A program made the translations under genes and the position numbers. Shown piece after piece: positions 1 through 12,809 of a DNA stretch of 64,000 bases (within the stretch, counting starts at the first letter, position 1; the number at the start of each line of letters is the position of its first letter). Source of the stretch: Epiperipatus broadwayi (lineage: Eukaryota > Onychophora > Udeonychophora > Euonychophora > Peripatidae); NCBI GenBank assembly GCA_028023455.1, contig JAQFVV010012545.1, positions 2,507,001-2,571,000 on the forward strand, given 5' to 3'. The notes under the pieces are model-generated. The model was not told the DNA's origin and made no database searches. It worked only from the letters and a program-made list of their open reading frames with translations.

Positions 1-276
1 TTATGATTATTTTACCTATTTTATAATAGGCCTTAGAATATTCTTCTTTCGTATTTTAAAAAAAATAATTGTTAGATGTCAAAAAAGTATGATTTTTTAC
101 CATTATTATTGCAGTTATGAATGATATTAAATTTATATTAATTGGTCAGATTATACATATTTTTTTAGCTACTGTGGAATATATTTTAATATATTCTATT
201 ACATTTAACTTATTTTTGAAATATCAATTTTTGTATATATATATTTTTTTTTATTATTAAACTTCCATTATTATAT

Positions 277-443
277 TAAGTAATAATTTACTAAGGCTGT
301 AACCTTAGAAATAAGCGTCTGAAAAATACGACGGTAGGGACCTCTATAGCGTAAGCTTGTGTTTTAAGACCTATAGAGGTCCCTACCGTCGTATTTTTCA
401 GACGCTTATTTCTAAGGTTACAGCCTTAGTAAATTATTACTTA
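277..443. repeat. Foldback/MITE-like palindrome
   Basis: Two 73-bp arms (277-349 and 371-443), essentially perfect inverted copies, around a 21-bp loop. The ends read TAAGTAATAATTTACTAAGG and the inner part contains GACGGTAGGGACCTCTATAG. There is no coding capacity. A diverged half copy is at 4,211-4,305, so this is a dispersed family, probably a non-autonomous DNA transposon. The transposase type is not identified. Confidence 0.85.
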
Positions 444-455
444 GTATATATATAT

Positions 456-1320
456 TCTAAAGTCATTTTAATAGTAAAGGTGCAAATAATGCTTTCTTGT
501 GTTAATTTACCAACTAGATAAAAATTTAACTCAATTTCATCTGGTTTTCAAAATCTTATATGGATAACTCATTAATCATTGATATTTCAGAGAGAAGAAA
601 TGTAAAATCAGCAGAGCCCTTAGGAAGGTCTTGATCTAATCACAATTACAGATTTTGATATAAATTATTTTAACTTTAACAATTCTGTAAATAATTACTA
701 GTGCTGGGAATATATAAGAATGTTTTTGAAATGATCTTCATATGTACATACTATAAATATCTTTAATAAATTATACTTACTAGAAGTCATTTTAATAAAC
801 TTGGAAATAATGTCCTCTCTTATTAATCTATTAACCGAATGAAAAAAAAATTAACCCACTTTTATCTAATATTTAAGATCTGAGATGGATAACTGATTAA
901 TTATATATATTTTAGAGAAGTGAGACATTACATTTATATAATCTTAACAAATCCTTGATAACCAACCCACAAATTCAGATCATAATGCAGATATAAATTC
1001 TTTTATCTTTAAACATAAATTCTATAACATGGAAAATATATAATATTTCTAAAGCAATCTTCATACATGTTCTATGAGAATCCTTCACAAGTAAGACTTT
1101 GTAGAAGTGACTTTAATAAACTTGGTAAATAATGCGCTTACATGCTAATCTGGTTAGCAGATTAATATAGAGAGATAACATTTGCAAATTTATTAAAATA
1201 ATTTTTAGAAAGTCCAATTTGTTAAAAATTCTTGTAGGATACATATATGAAGATTATTTCAAAAAATATTAATAAATAGCCAGTGCTTATTTACGAAGTT
1301 GTTAAAATTAATGCTAAGGG
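456..1320. repeat. Imperfect tandem array, period about 320 bp, with an inverted segment
   Basis: Copies start at 456, 781 and 1102 with the shared opening (T)AGAAGTCATTTTAATAAACTTGG, and share later landmarks (ATGGATAACT.ATTAAT, TTCAGAGAGAAG, GCAGATATAAATT, ATCTTCATA). The third copy breaks off near 1,190. It is followed at 1,236-1,320 by an inverted fragment of the same unit (ATATGAAGATTATTTC matches the complement of 721-753). Confidence 0.6.
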
Positions 1321-1428
1321 TTATATAAGGGTTTTATAATGTTTGTAAGTATTTGGGTTGGTTCATCATAATTTTATTATTGATTATGATTAATTTTATA
1401 TACAAAAATAGTTTTTTCTATGTATGTA

Positions 1429-1475
1429 GTAAATATTAATTCTTATTAAGCATATTAATAAGAATTAATATTTAC
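1429..1475. repeat. Perfect AT-rich hairpin
   Basis: A 20-bp perfect stem (1429-1448 with 1456-1475) and a 7-nt loop. It may be a small foldback or a cruciform-prone site. Nothing coding is associated with it. Confidence 0.7.
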
Positions 1476-1479
1476 AACT

Positions 1480-3420
1480 TTAAATTGATTCAAAATATTT
1501 CTAAATTTAAGATCTAACTATTAACTCATTGTAAATCAAAAGATTTCAAATGTTTAACAGAAATAGTGGATTTAATAAGTGAAGAATTTATTAGCTTCAC
1601 ACTCCCAAATCAAAATGCTTTAGATTTACTTATATATTTAGAAAAATAGGTTGAAGATAAGAGTGTGGCTGCTCTTATCTTTATAAAGTCGAATCTTGCG
1701 TTTAGATTTGTAGAGGTCTCTCTTGTAATAAATTAAGCACTCAAGGCACATGTACTAAGATTATAGCCTTATTTAAGTACTATGTATGTAGTATCAATTA
1801 AAAACTAAAGTAGATTAAATTTACATTAAGAAGAGCATAAAAATCTTTTCTGCATTATTATTATATCTACGGTTAATTGTTATATAATATTTTATATTAT
1901 TTACTTATAATTAATTAATGAAATTTATCTGCATTTCAATATGAAATTGTGAACTGATTAAATTAAAGTTTTGGAAAAATCATTGCTTTTGCATTTCACC
2001 TCTTTGAAATATACATTATTACTAAGTGAGTTTATTTTTCATTTACTTAATAGATTAACATTAGAGGACAATAGTTATAAGTTTACTGAAATGAATTCTA
2101 GAATATCTGACTCATAAAAGGATTCTTTAGTATGTCTATATTATGATGACATCAAACATATTAAATATGCTTAGCTTAATGTATACGCAAATTAAATGGA
2201 AGCAACTGCACTTTTCAGAGCTATACATTTAATAAACATTATGCTAAGTACACTTAATATATATATATATGAATAAAAAATAATACAAAATTGTTAATAA
2301 ATGCAATTCATGCATGGCTTTTTATTTAAAAAAAACTTATAGTCTATTTCAAATATAAAAATAAGGCATTTTCAGGTATATCACTAAAAAAAAAGAATGA
2401 AAAAAAAATAGATATTTATACTAAAAAATATTATTATTAAAGTTAGATTGTATCAGAGGATTAGAAAAAATATATGAATATAAATTTTTTTTGAAATTTC
2501 AGAATAGAAATTTAACTTCTGTCATATATCAAAATGTCAATATCATTAAAGTATAAATTTTATAAAATGGCAGATGTTTTAAATAAAATATATAAATATC
2601 AGCCAACAAAAAAATTAATAAAAAATAATGAAATTAAATAATAGTAAACTAAATATGTATAAAATATAACTATATAAAAATTGATAGATAGTATATTAAT
2701 AATTTTCCTATGTGTTATGTAAGTACCAAAAGTTGACTATGGATTTGTATTATAGTAATAAATTATTTGAAGTAAGACCATAAGGTTATCATTTATTATG
2801 TACTGTATAATTAAAATAAGTCTGGAGAGGTATAATCTCTAATCATCATTATTTGGATATAATCTCTAATCATCATTATTTGAATACCATACTACATGAG
2901 AAAATTGGTCAACTGATGCTGAGCATAGCAACTAATCATATTATTAATAATAATCAGATCAATTTTAAGATAATGGATAAATATTCAGGACTGCATTGCT
3001 TCTATAAATTATCCAATTATCCTATTCCAGTGCAAATAATTACTAATAAGGCAGTTTTATATATTAATTTTAGTAATAAAAAGTAATCATAGGGCTCTAT
3101 TGAGTTCATAAAAAGTTGGTGCATTGTAAATGCCAGAAATTGAATCAATCCGATCTAGAATCAGAATATTCTACCACAGTACCAAGCCATCTTGATCAAT
3201 AAATTTACATCGAAATACAGACATATCACAGAAAGTAAAAATTCATGCTCTAAGATCGAATTAGTCTGATTATTATTCTTAATGTAAGATGACAATTGCT
3301 ATAATTTTGCAGACTTTTTGATAATTCTTAAAATGTATATTTAATAGAGTAATTAACTAACTTCTAATGTAATACTTCATTCATGATAATTACACCTCTT
3401 CAATTTATATATATATATAT
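1480..3420. other. AT-rich non-coding stretch
   Basis: No gene seen. At 2,832-2,887 there is a 28-bp tandem duplication (TATAATCTCTAATCATCATT). An open frame at 2,853-3,086 runs out of this duplication and has no recognisable protein features. Short AT and homopolymer runs fill the remainder. Confidence 0.5.
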
Positions 3421-3423
3421 ATT

Positions 3424-3606
3424 CAAATTTGCATAACACACTGGCATAATGAAATGGTTTTCTTCTTTATAATCTAAAGGTGAGTGCACTTTCAGTAAAG
3501 TTTACCATAATCATATAATGAACTTCTTTGAAAGTACATTCAGCTTTAGATTATAAACCCCCCCCCCCCATTCATTATAAAGATGAACATATGCATGCAA
3601 ATCTGA
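3424..3606. repeat. Imperfect foldback element with a C homopolymer in one arm
   Basis: The left arm (CAAATTTGCATAACACACTG... to TAATCTAAAGGTGAGTGCAC) is mirrored by the right arm (GTACATTCAGCTTTAGATTA... to ATGCATGCAAATCTG). The best-matching inner part is 3,469-3,490 against 3,533-3,556. The right arm carries a run of about 10 C (3,559-3,569) that the left arm lacks. Confidence 0.6.
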
Positions 3607-3845
3607 ATTACAGATATAAATGAAAGGAAAAATCCATATTATATACATATATTGAAGTAAATACATGGAGATTCATAGGACTGAAGCAGAAAAAAAGGAG
3701 ATAAAAATATTTAAAGTTAAATAATTAAACTTGATCTTAATTTAATATAAATTTGTAAGTTCAAACATCCTATATATACAGAGAGGCACAGTAAATTATA
3801 ATTGTATGCATTTGAATATATCTGAGTAGAAAAAGTTAAGATTGT

Positions 3846-3998
3846 AAAAGACCCAGAAAGAGACCACATGTGAGATGGATGGATAAAATAAGAAAGTGTG
3901 CAGGGGTGATGTGGAGAAGAGAAGCTAAAGATCGGAGAAGATAGATTGAACTTGGAGACCTTCATCCTGCAATGGATTGATAATGGTTAATGATGATG
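3846..3998 (+). pseudogene. 3' end of a non-LTR retrotransposon ORF (copy 1)
   Basis: The frame reads KRPRKRPHVRWMDKIRKCAG, then VMWRREAKDRRR, a stop, and IELGDLHPAMD before TGA at 3,978-3,980. This is the familiar C-terminal end of endonuclease/reverse-transcriptase non-LTR retrotransposons (pattern RPRGRPRxRWxDxI...REAKDRxxWR). It is followed by a GATGATGAT tail typical of such 3' ends. It is 5'-truncated and has one internal stop, so it is dead. It belongs to the same family as 7,741-7,890. Confidence 0.75.
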
Positions 3999-3999
3999 A

Positions 4000-6560
4000 T
4001 AAAAAGTAAAATTTTATAAATAATTTAATAAGTAAAAATATTTTTTAAATTTTATTTTTAATAGTATGTTGTAAGTTTACATTTTTCAAATCATTCTTTT
4101 AAATAATTTTTCTATTAATTTAAATAAAATTACTCTTTATAATTCTATTTTCTGTCAGTTTAGTTGTAATTAAAAAATTAAAAAAAAGTTTTGATATTTT
4201 CATTATTAAGTTTAATATTTACTAAGGCTGAAACCTCAAGAATGTGCGCATAAAAATGCGATCGTAGGGACCTCTACAGGTCTTAACCACAAGCTTTACG
4301 TTTTGGAAGAAAAGAGGGGTATTATTATTTTCTATTATAAATACTTTCAAAACAAAGTTAATTAAGTGATTTTGGTTAATAATAATATTGAAAACAATCA
4401 AATGTGGTTTTGACTTATTATTATAAGGTCTTAATTAATCTTGGTATAAGGTCAAAAACAATATACAGTATATCGCTTGATATTCTGACATTTGTTAATT
4501 AGTAATCATATGATTTTGTCTTTATTATTACTGTCAAATCTATACAAAGAAAAATATATTTTTGTTTAGTTAGTGTTGGAAAAAATGTTTTATATTGTAA
4601 GTTACTTTATGAAATATTTTTTATGAATTTCTCTACAAAAGGTTAGCCATTGCAAAAAACTTATATGCGAGAAAGAGGATTGATTCCACATTTGAGTCAA
4701 AGTCATTATGAAGTGCTGAGTTACAGACAATGAAATATAATTGAAATATGAACTGATCAAAACACAAATTATATATAATGAAAAAATTCTTGGATTTCTT
4801 TCTTTGATTATATGCTCTTAGCTTTGAATAGAACTCTTAATATTTCTTTGTCTGCTGAGAAATATTTTTATTTGTTGTTATTAATGTATCTTTAGAATAA
4901 TCTGAATCCACTATTGAAAATGAAAAGTCTGTCTCAAGCTTCTTTAAGTTATGATTTAGTATTTTCCAATAATGACACAAAAATATTCTTCAAAATTTCT
5001 AGAAAATGTTAAGATTTTAAATTGGACATTTACACTGTAAAAATTGACAAAAAAATGTAAACTATCTTCATGATTCAAAGATAATGCATTATCTCATTGT
5101 TTTAAAAGTTGCTTGAAAAAATCACTCATAAAAGATTTCCATTTAGAGAAAAAATTATAAGTAACCCATTGTTATATAAACTTTAGTTTTAGCAGGATTT
5201 TTGTTAGAAAAAATAATTAAATATTTAATTGTATGTCACGTGAGTAATTTTCACAGTTTTTCTCTTTGATAGTTTATTTTTTATTATACATTGAAAATAT
5301 TCATTTTACTTTACAATAATATTTTGTATTATATTGTTATGTATTGTTGCAGAGTAATTTGAATTATGTTAATATTATTCAGATGTCATAATAAATTAAT
5401 TTTAGCTTAAATAAAATATCAGAAAATCTGTTACTGAATTTCAGTTGTAAATTTAATGTTTCAATATCATGTTTATTTGAAAAAGTGAAATAATGTATTT
5501 TATTTTATACATTAGATTTATGAAAGTTAAGGTGTAATTTTAAGTAACAATATGGTACTACACCTTTACCCTGCTTAGCGATGGCAATTGGTCCTCCAAA
5601 ACTCATCATTAAGTAAGAATATCGTATACAGAATACATATTTATAATGGGAGTTTATGGGGGAAAAAAGGTCAGTTCCAGTCGACGACGTAAAATGTCTA
5701 CATTGGTTTTCAAGCTCAAAGATTTTCTTGATTTTTTCATGGCAATGATGACTAAATACGGTATCTAAAAGAAAAGTTTTATATCTCTAGGGAAAAAAAA
5801 GCATATTTTCACTGTTTAAAAAGTACAGTACAGCAAAAAGAAAGAGAAAGTGAAACTAAATTTGAGTTTAAGAGTTTTTATATTCTTCCGTAGAAGTTTT
5901 TCATCGTAATGAAAAAAAATCCATACTGAAGTGCATTTTTTTAACATTTGTATTACAGTACTGTACATTTATGTTTAAAACTTATGCGAAATTATTCAAA
6001 TTAAAAAACAATGTTTAATTATAAATTATTTAATTGAACATAAAGACTTATTACTGTACTCCAGAGTAAGAAAAGGCTTAATGCCTATCGTAAATCATTC
6101 AACTTTCGAAAAAAAAAAAAATCAACTTATTTTAAAAGAAAAAAATCTAACTATTCTAATTTTCTAAAACATACCTAAGTTTATTTTTCTTATTGTATAT
6201 TTTTACTAACGTAATAGTGCCCCCCCACCCCCCGTTCATGTAGAAAAATTATTTATTAACACTTATTTTAAATGCAATCCGTTTTTCTTTTTAAATTTTT
6301 TTCTAATTCAACATTCTCACTTTAAATATTGTTTTTCTTTTAATTTGAAAACAATTGGGTGCACATAATTAAGGAACACACACATGCAATTTAATATTAG
6401 TATTTAGTGTTTTCCTGAAAGTTTGTGATGATGGTATTTTAGTTGTACTAGAAAAATTAAACTTTATTTAAATAATCCAAGTCTGTACATTATATTTAAA
6501 TAATTTTTCTAAAGACATTCAACACTTATATATATACAATATTATAGATTCAGTAATTAT
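4000..6560. other. Non-coding, AT-rich; contains a half copy of the 277-443 foldback
   Basis: 4,211-4,305 is a diverged half of the foldback family (ACTAAGGCTG...GTAGGGACCTCTA). The 5,560-5,720 stretch is more complex in base order (GGTCAGTTCCAGTCGACGAC) but has no readable frame. A C-rich tract lies at 6,220-6,234. No gene seen. Confidence 0.5.
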
Positions 6561-6579
6561 ATATATATTAACTTTATAC

Positions 6580-6960
6580 ATTTTATAATCAAAATACTGA
6601 ATGCAGCACTAACATTGTGTTTTATGAATAAAATATTGTATGTGCTATACAATTTCAGCAAAGTCATTACCTGTATACATATTATAGTAATGTACTTTTG
6701 CTTTTGAGTAAAATGAATTTAAAATACATATTCTCTGATGTCATAAGTGACGCAAAATTGAAGATAGCTGCCAAAAAAAAAAAAAATTTTTTTCCCAATC
6801 GTTATAGTGAATAATCGATTGTAAATCAAAGTAGTGAGTACAAATTGATGATGATCGCTATTGTGAAATATCACTAAGTAGCCAATCGCTAAATGGAGTA
6901 AAAGTGTATATAATTTTAATGTTTGATAGAAATACAAAAGAGTTTAGAATTGAGGAGTAA
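6580..6960. repeat. Dispersed repeat, copy 1 of the 6.6/8.6 kb pair
   Basis: Shares an ordered set of landmarks with 8,560-8,930: an A/T block, TAAATCAAAGTAGTGAGTAC, ATGATGATCGCTATTGTGAA, CAATCGCTAAATGGAGTAAA and AGTGTATATA. The minus-strand open frame across it (6,719-6,937) is not recognisable as a protein. Confidence 0.5.
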
Positions 6961-7740
6961 ACCATTTTATCTCAGGCTATAAATAATTAATATTGTGCAT
7001 GTTATTAAAAGATCAAGAATACTATGGAGCTGTCTATTGTTAAGCTTGTGATGTTTAGAAGCTTACTTTGCTAACATTAGTTAAAATTCAGAGATGAAAA
7101 TATACCTTAGTAATTCAATTAAAAATCAATTATATAAGAATAGGGACAGAATCTCACTTTTACTAACTTTATTTTTTTAATAATTATCAATGCCATAGAT
7201 TCATTTGGCTGATATATTAATTTCATTCTCATTTTCAACTAAAGTTGGCAGAGGTAAGTTTACAAACATCAAAAGTTTAATAATCTTATTCTTGACCTTT
7301 TAATAACTTTAAGAGAATTATTTATTCATAACCTGAAGAATTGTTTATTCCTCTTAATTACATATTATTAAAAATTAATTCATTACTTAAATTCAAATTA
7401 TATGAAAAACTCAATTAAAAAAATAAAGTTTGAAATTAAAATAACTGACAATTAATGAATAAACATTTTATTACATCTTACAAATAAAAAAACTATTAAC
7501 CTGAAGAAAAATAAACAATATAAAGACATTTTAGTAGATATAATTTAAATCAAAATTATAATTTTTTTCTTCTTATGTAAGATGATATATTCTTTAAATC
7601 ATTATTAGTTAAATTAAAATAAAACAAGAAAACAAAAACTTAATACTATATATATTAAAATTTATTTTGGTGCATTTTATGCTGGAAAATATAATAATAG
7701 ATTAACAGTTAAAATCTTAAATTGGTTTCCAAGAGATTAT

Positions 7741-7890
7741 AAAAGACCTAGAAAGAGACCATATGTAAGATGGATGAATGAAATAACTATGCACAATGTG
7801 GAAAAGAGAGGCTAGAGATCAGAGATGAACTAAACTTGGAGAAATCTTTTCTGCTGTAGATCAATAATAGTTGAAAATGATGACGATTAT
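7741..7890 (+). pseudogene. 3' end of a non-LTR retrotransposon ORF (copy 2)
   Basis: Reads KRPRKRPYVRWMNEITMHNV before frameshifts and stops, then a tail with ATGATGACGATTATT. It is the same family and orientation as 3,846-3,998 but more decayed. Related but weaker tails may be at 11,265-11,345 and 11,590-11,790. Confidence 0.6.
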
Positions 7891-8559
7891 TAAAGCTTTA
7901 TATCTTTTTAATATCTAACTAATAAAACTGATTTTTTAAGCAACAGTTCACTAATTTATTCTTTATAAATCCAATTCAAATTAAATAAAATTCATATCAA
8001 AAATGTAATATACAATTGATTGCTATAGTTTTAATAACATAAATGATTATGTTTCATTTGTTTTTTTTGCCGATACTATATTTTTTAATATTTGCCATAT
8101 AAACCTCATTATTTTGAATATATCAGAAATAAATTATGAGATTACTGATTTAAAATTGATAAAATAAAGATACTTTTAACATATGTTTAGAAACATTTAA
8201 TCATATAAAGTACTTATTAATTGCATAATGCATGAAATAATTTTTTTCTTTTTTTAACCTAAAATAACTTTATTATTACAATGATGATATTTTATAATTA
8301 CAATGATCATATTTTTGTTAGACAAAATTAGCATTCATAAAATTTTTAATCCCAAAGTGATTGAGTGAATATATTTCAGTTAGTGTACACATTATGTGAT
8401 CAAAGTATGCTTTTGATTACATAATGTACTGAATAAGACTTAACATTATTTTTTGCTTTTATGGTTTTTAATGACAAAAACTTTTTGCTGAGAATGTGCT
8501 ATAAATAAACTAGATCAAAATAAGATAAATACATTAAATCACATTTTAATTCTATAATC

Positions 8560-8930
8560 AAAACATAATATTGTATATTGCATGAATAAATTCTGTACTG
8601 TAATGTACATTTGAGCAGGAATGCCATCATTTTGTCAATGAATGAAGTTACATTAATTAAATCACTATCTTATGTCATCATCAATATTACAAAATGACCA
8701 ACATTAAAAAAAAGTTGGATGATTTAAAAAAAAAATTCAAAAATTTTTTTAAAGAGTATTGTAGCAAATAATTAATTACAAATCAAAATAGTAAATACAA
8801 AAAGATAATCTCTATGGCAAAGTGTCACATAAAGGTTTGTCCAATGCAGGTATAAAAGTGTAAACATTTTATAGCAGTGCAGAGCCATCTACAAGTCAAT
8901 CGGATATAATAATCTAGATATTACAGCATT
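8560..8930. repeat. Dispersed repeat, copy 2 of the 6.6/8.6 kb pair, with a TATA-like box
   Basis: Aligns by eye with 6,580-6,960 (ACAAATCAAAATAGTAAATA, ATGGCAAAGTGTCACATAAA). It ends in GGTATAAAAGTGTAAACA. An end with a TATA-like box would suit an LTR or a promoter-bearing element, but no terminal repeat pair or target duplication was found. A 66-codon frame at 9,025-9,225 just downstream is Lys-rich and unrecognised. Confidence 0.45.
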
Positions 8931-9469
8931 TTACAACAATAATGCTCAGTAGAAAAAGGGTTGATTTTGTTCCTGTAATTGTGAGTATGAGTGTGATGAT
9001 GTTACTCTCAAAGAAATATTTTATGTGTCATATAAATGTAAAAAAGAGAGAGAAAGGAGACAAAGATTTTTAACTAATTATAATTGCACAAAAAAAGCAC
9101 CTAAAACAGATTTAAAACAAACAAATTATGAAATAAACAAAAAATTAATCAAGTTATTTAAATCTCATATATATAAACATGGTTTGTTTTCAAAGAAATT
9201 CAGAGGATCAAGGAGCAAGAAATAATACTTTTCTTATTTTTATTTGCTTCCCTTATTTCTACATTTTATAATTGTTCATAATTTGTTTTCGAAAGAGATG
9301 ATTAATTTGTTTATTGATAAATATGCTGAGATAGATTATGATAAAGTTTGGATAGATGACTTATTTATCAATAAGCATTACAATAATCTATAAAAAGTTG
9401 TGATAGTAATCATCAGAAGATATTTTGCTAGCAGAGTGAGCAGACTGGAAAAAATATTTACCATGAAAC

Positions 9470-10085
9470 CTATCATTGTTAAACAACTAAACATCACAGG
9501 ATCACCACTCATGAAAGCCACAACCAAAAACTAGTCTGAGGATATTGGATGAATAGGCACTAAATAGGGATTTTATGTGCAAAACCTTCCTGAATCACTG
9601 ATTACTCTGGACTGTATGGAGAGTTTTGCCTCTATAATCAGCTTGTTTAAGCATAAATAATGGTCATGTGATCTTTAGTGGTTTAATACCAATCCTGCCT
9701 AGGATTATGATGATTGTGTTTATTAAAGAACCAAAATGCATGAAATGCTGAATTGAGTTTAGATCTATATGACTATACAAATGGATGAGTTTGAATTAAA
9801 AAATATTATTGTGTTTTCATTTTGAACTCAAAGCTTTATAGTTAGCTTAAAGGTAAAAGATGGATTCTGGAGGATTACATTAGATCTTAAGATCTAGGTA
9901 CAGTTCTCTCAGATCCAAAACTCCTCAATGATGAAAGCCACAATCTGGAAATTAGTTTGGAGATTTTAGATGAGTGGGCACTAGATAGGGATTTTATGTA
10001 CAAACCTTTCTGCATCCATTGATTACTCTGGCTTGCACTGAGTGATGATACTGCATGGAGAGTTTACTCTTGTGTAAAGCTATCA
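9470..10085 (+). repeat. Dispersed repeat family A, two partial copies
   Basis: Copies at about 9,470-9,690 and 9,846-10,080 share the core AACTAGTCTGRGGATATTGG, ATGAGTAGGCACTAGATAGG, GATTTTATGCACA, a (C/T)CATTGATTACTCTGG block and TGGAGAGTTTTGCC. The same family recurs at 17,328-17,898, 18,145-18,530, 22,905-22,960 and 28,445-28,622. No ORF and no tRNA-like promoter seen; probably a non-autonomous element. Confidence 0.75.
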
Positions 10086-10495
10086 TTGAATGGCATATTG
10101 TTCCTTACAGCCTGCTCAATGAAATTCAATTCATGAATTTTCATACAAAAGTAGAGGTATATTGTTAATATTTCTATTACTATTTAAAAACATAATGGTT
10201 TCATATGTATGTTATTTAAATTTCACCAGTTGGGCTTTTTAAATCTCAGTCATCCATCTCTAAGATGGATTACTCCATAGAGCAGGCATTGGAAATGTCT
10301 GGCACTTGGGTCTTATACAGGCTTCTAAGACCCTTTGTCTGATTACCATGGTAACCATGTACAAGACTTGAAATTCAATAAATCTAGTAGCTTTTTTTTA
10401 CAGCAGTAAAAAATTATATTACATGAAGCAGGATACAGAAAAACCCTTAACAATCAGTGATACAGATAATTCAGAATGCAGGATTCAAATGTCTA

Positions 10496-10915
10496 CACAC
10501 ACTGGATATCTATTAAAATGTAAGTTATGTGACATCTTACAAAGTGAAATAATCTCAACTCTGGCAAAACACACTGGATAGTTATTAAATCTTAAGTGAT
10601 GTCACATTCTACAAACAGCAACTATCAAAATAATCTCACCACTGATTACACACTGGGCAGCTATTAAAACATAAGTTATGTTACTTCCTATAATGAATGA
10701 TTACAAAGCAAAATAATCCCATCTCTGGTGATACACACTGGATAGTTGTTAAATCTTAAGTCGTGCAACATTCTACAATTGGTGACTATAAAGCAAAATA
10801 ATTTCATCATTGACAATCACAATAACAAAGCAAAATAATTTAATTGCTGATAACACACACACTGAAAAGTTAATGAAACTTAGATGTAGTTAAATTCTAC
10901 TATGCAGAGTATCAA
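10496..10915. repeat. Degenerate minisatellite, unit about 80 bp
   Basis: Five units are marked by ACACACTGGATAGTTATTAA-like starts near 10,497, 10,569, 10,654, 10,733 and 10,856. They are followed by AAGT(G/T)ATGT.AC, a TTCTACAA block and AAAGCAAAATAATCTCATC. Units are 70-90% alike by eye. Confidence 0.6.
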
Positions 10916-10919
10916 TCTT

Positions 10920-12595
10920 TCCAAGTGAAATGAACAAACAATTTCTTTTTTATTAAAATTAAATGCAAATTTATGTGTCTAGTTTGTGGCAATGCATTAG
11001 CTATTTTTTAAGATATATTTTTAAAAGTGATTCTTATTACTCTATTCCAAAACCAACTCTATGAATTTGGAGTAATTAATGGATACTAAATGGTAGTATT
11101 GTATGTACATTCCCAATGAGCATTCTGAAGGACATAACCAATTAAAAAACCTATTGCTGATAATGATGACTTCACACCAGCAATATTTTCTGTTCATCAT
11201 ATGGATATGGCTAGTACAGTTATATGATGTTATAATATTCTGTAAATAATGAAAGAAGTTTTCAGAAGTGAAGAGAAGCTACTTATCCAAGTACTGGAAT
11301 AAACTCAGAGCCTTTATTCTGCAATGAGTTTATAATAGTTAAAACTAAGTTTTTTTATTGAAATCATAACATAATTGGCTCATGGACTTCACAAATAAGG
11401 AAGCATAAATAGCAAAATGTGCTCTGTATATCTTCAAATATATATTTTTTTAATTCACAAAAAAAGAAATTTATATCTTTTAAGCATTTCTAAGAGAATT
11501 TCTTACCCTGATTCAAACATCATTTTTGAGAATGGCTGACATAATGGTAATTACCTGCAGTTTATAAGTCTCATGTGTAGTGCTTTTTTATGGTAGAGAA
11601 GCTTTAATAAATAAATTGGAGAATCTAGATTAAACTTAACTTATTCTACACTTTACTTGAGAGACCCAGAAGCCATCAAATAATAGTGACATGAGGTAGA
11701 GAAGTTTTAATAAATGAATTGGAAAATCTAGATTAAACTTAGAAAGATTTTCTTTCTGCTGTGTAGCTAAAAATAATGATGATTTTTTTTTTTACTGATT
11801 AATGACAAAGTAGCTTACCTGAAAGTTCTTCAGCTATATAAGAAAAACTTCACTTCATTCTGGACTTGAATTCAAATGATGGGTATGATAAAATAACACT
11901 GTCTTTATTGAACCAAATTTAAATGCAATATACCTTCAAACTTAAATTTTGCAAGCAAACTTTTAAAAAAAAACAACAAGTTTATCTCAGACTTTTCAAA
12001 AAGCTTGTTGCTTTAAAAAAATGTGACTTTCCAAGGTACTACTTTTTTCATAAAAATAACATTTGATAGAATTCCAGATTGCAATGTGTCTTGCTTCAGA
12101 TTTTATATCCTAATTTCAGCTATTCATGTTTTATTCAATAAAAAGACTGCATAACTATAATTTATTTTTTAAATTCACAGTGCATATAAAATAAGCACTC
12201 ACATCTTTATGCATGTGTGTGTATATTATAACGTATTCAATATGTATATATATAATATATATGCATATCTGAATATATGTGTGTCAACATACATTCTTAG
12301 TATGGTTTCTACTACAATGTGGATCTATCAGTTATAGATCCAAGGGAATTACTGTAAATTACTAACATTTTAAAGTTATGTTTATATGATGGTATGGTTA
12401 TATTTTGCAATTAATATTTTGTTTTATATGTATTCACACTGAGAATTGTTTTATTCTAAAAAATCTTTTTCAAAATGATCTCTTATCTAAGAAATTTATC
12501 ATTTTGTTTTAAAAATTTGGAGTTTATTTTAGTTTGATTTATACAAAAATATAATATACGAATAAGCATTTATTTTATAACGTCTTGCGTGCGAT
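10920..12595. other. AT-rich non-coding stretch with weak retrotransposon tails
   Basis: 11,590-11,650 and 11,697-11,755 are near duplicates (GGTAGAGAAG.TTTAATAAAT... AATCTAGATTAAACTTA), resembling the tail of the 3,846 element. A TA/TG-rich segment lies at 12,205-12,290. No gene seen. Confidence 0.4.
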
Positions 12596-12600
12596 TATAA

Positions 12601-12809
12601 TTACGATAGAATGACAGCCTGTTAAGCTAAATTGCGCAGACGCTGTGAGAATGTTGTTAATAAATGAATACCTTCGAACAACCACATGATGATTCCTTTT
12701 ACTCTTATATAAATACTATATCATGTGGTTGTTCGAAGGTATTCATTTATTAACAACATTCTCACAGCGTCTGCGCAATTTAGCTTAACAGGCTGTCATT
12801 CTATCGTAA
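12601..12809. repeat. Perfect palindromic (foldback) element
   Basis: Arms 12,601-12,690 and 12,720-12,809 are exact inverted copies of 90 bp around a 29-bp loop. The arm contains ACAGCCTGTTAAGC and TTGCGCAGACGCTG and ends ACAACCACATGAT. Perfect arms suggest recent origin or active homogenisation. Shares layout with 16,039-16,314. It lies about 0.8 kb past the stop of the STRA6-like gene. Confidence 0.9.

Noticed and set aside
456-1320. CRISPR-like array
   Set aside because: Units are ~320 bp and imperfect, without short repeats and unique spacers; the context is animal nuclear DNA.
3717-3965. 82-codon minus-strand frame
   Set aside because: Antisense shadow of the non-LTR retrotransposon 3' end at 3,846-3,998.
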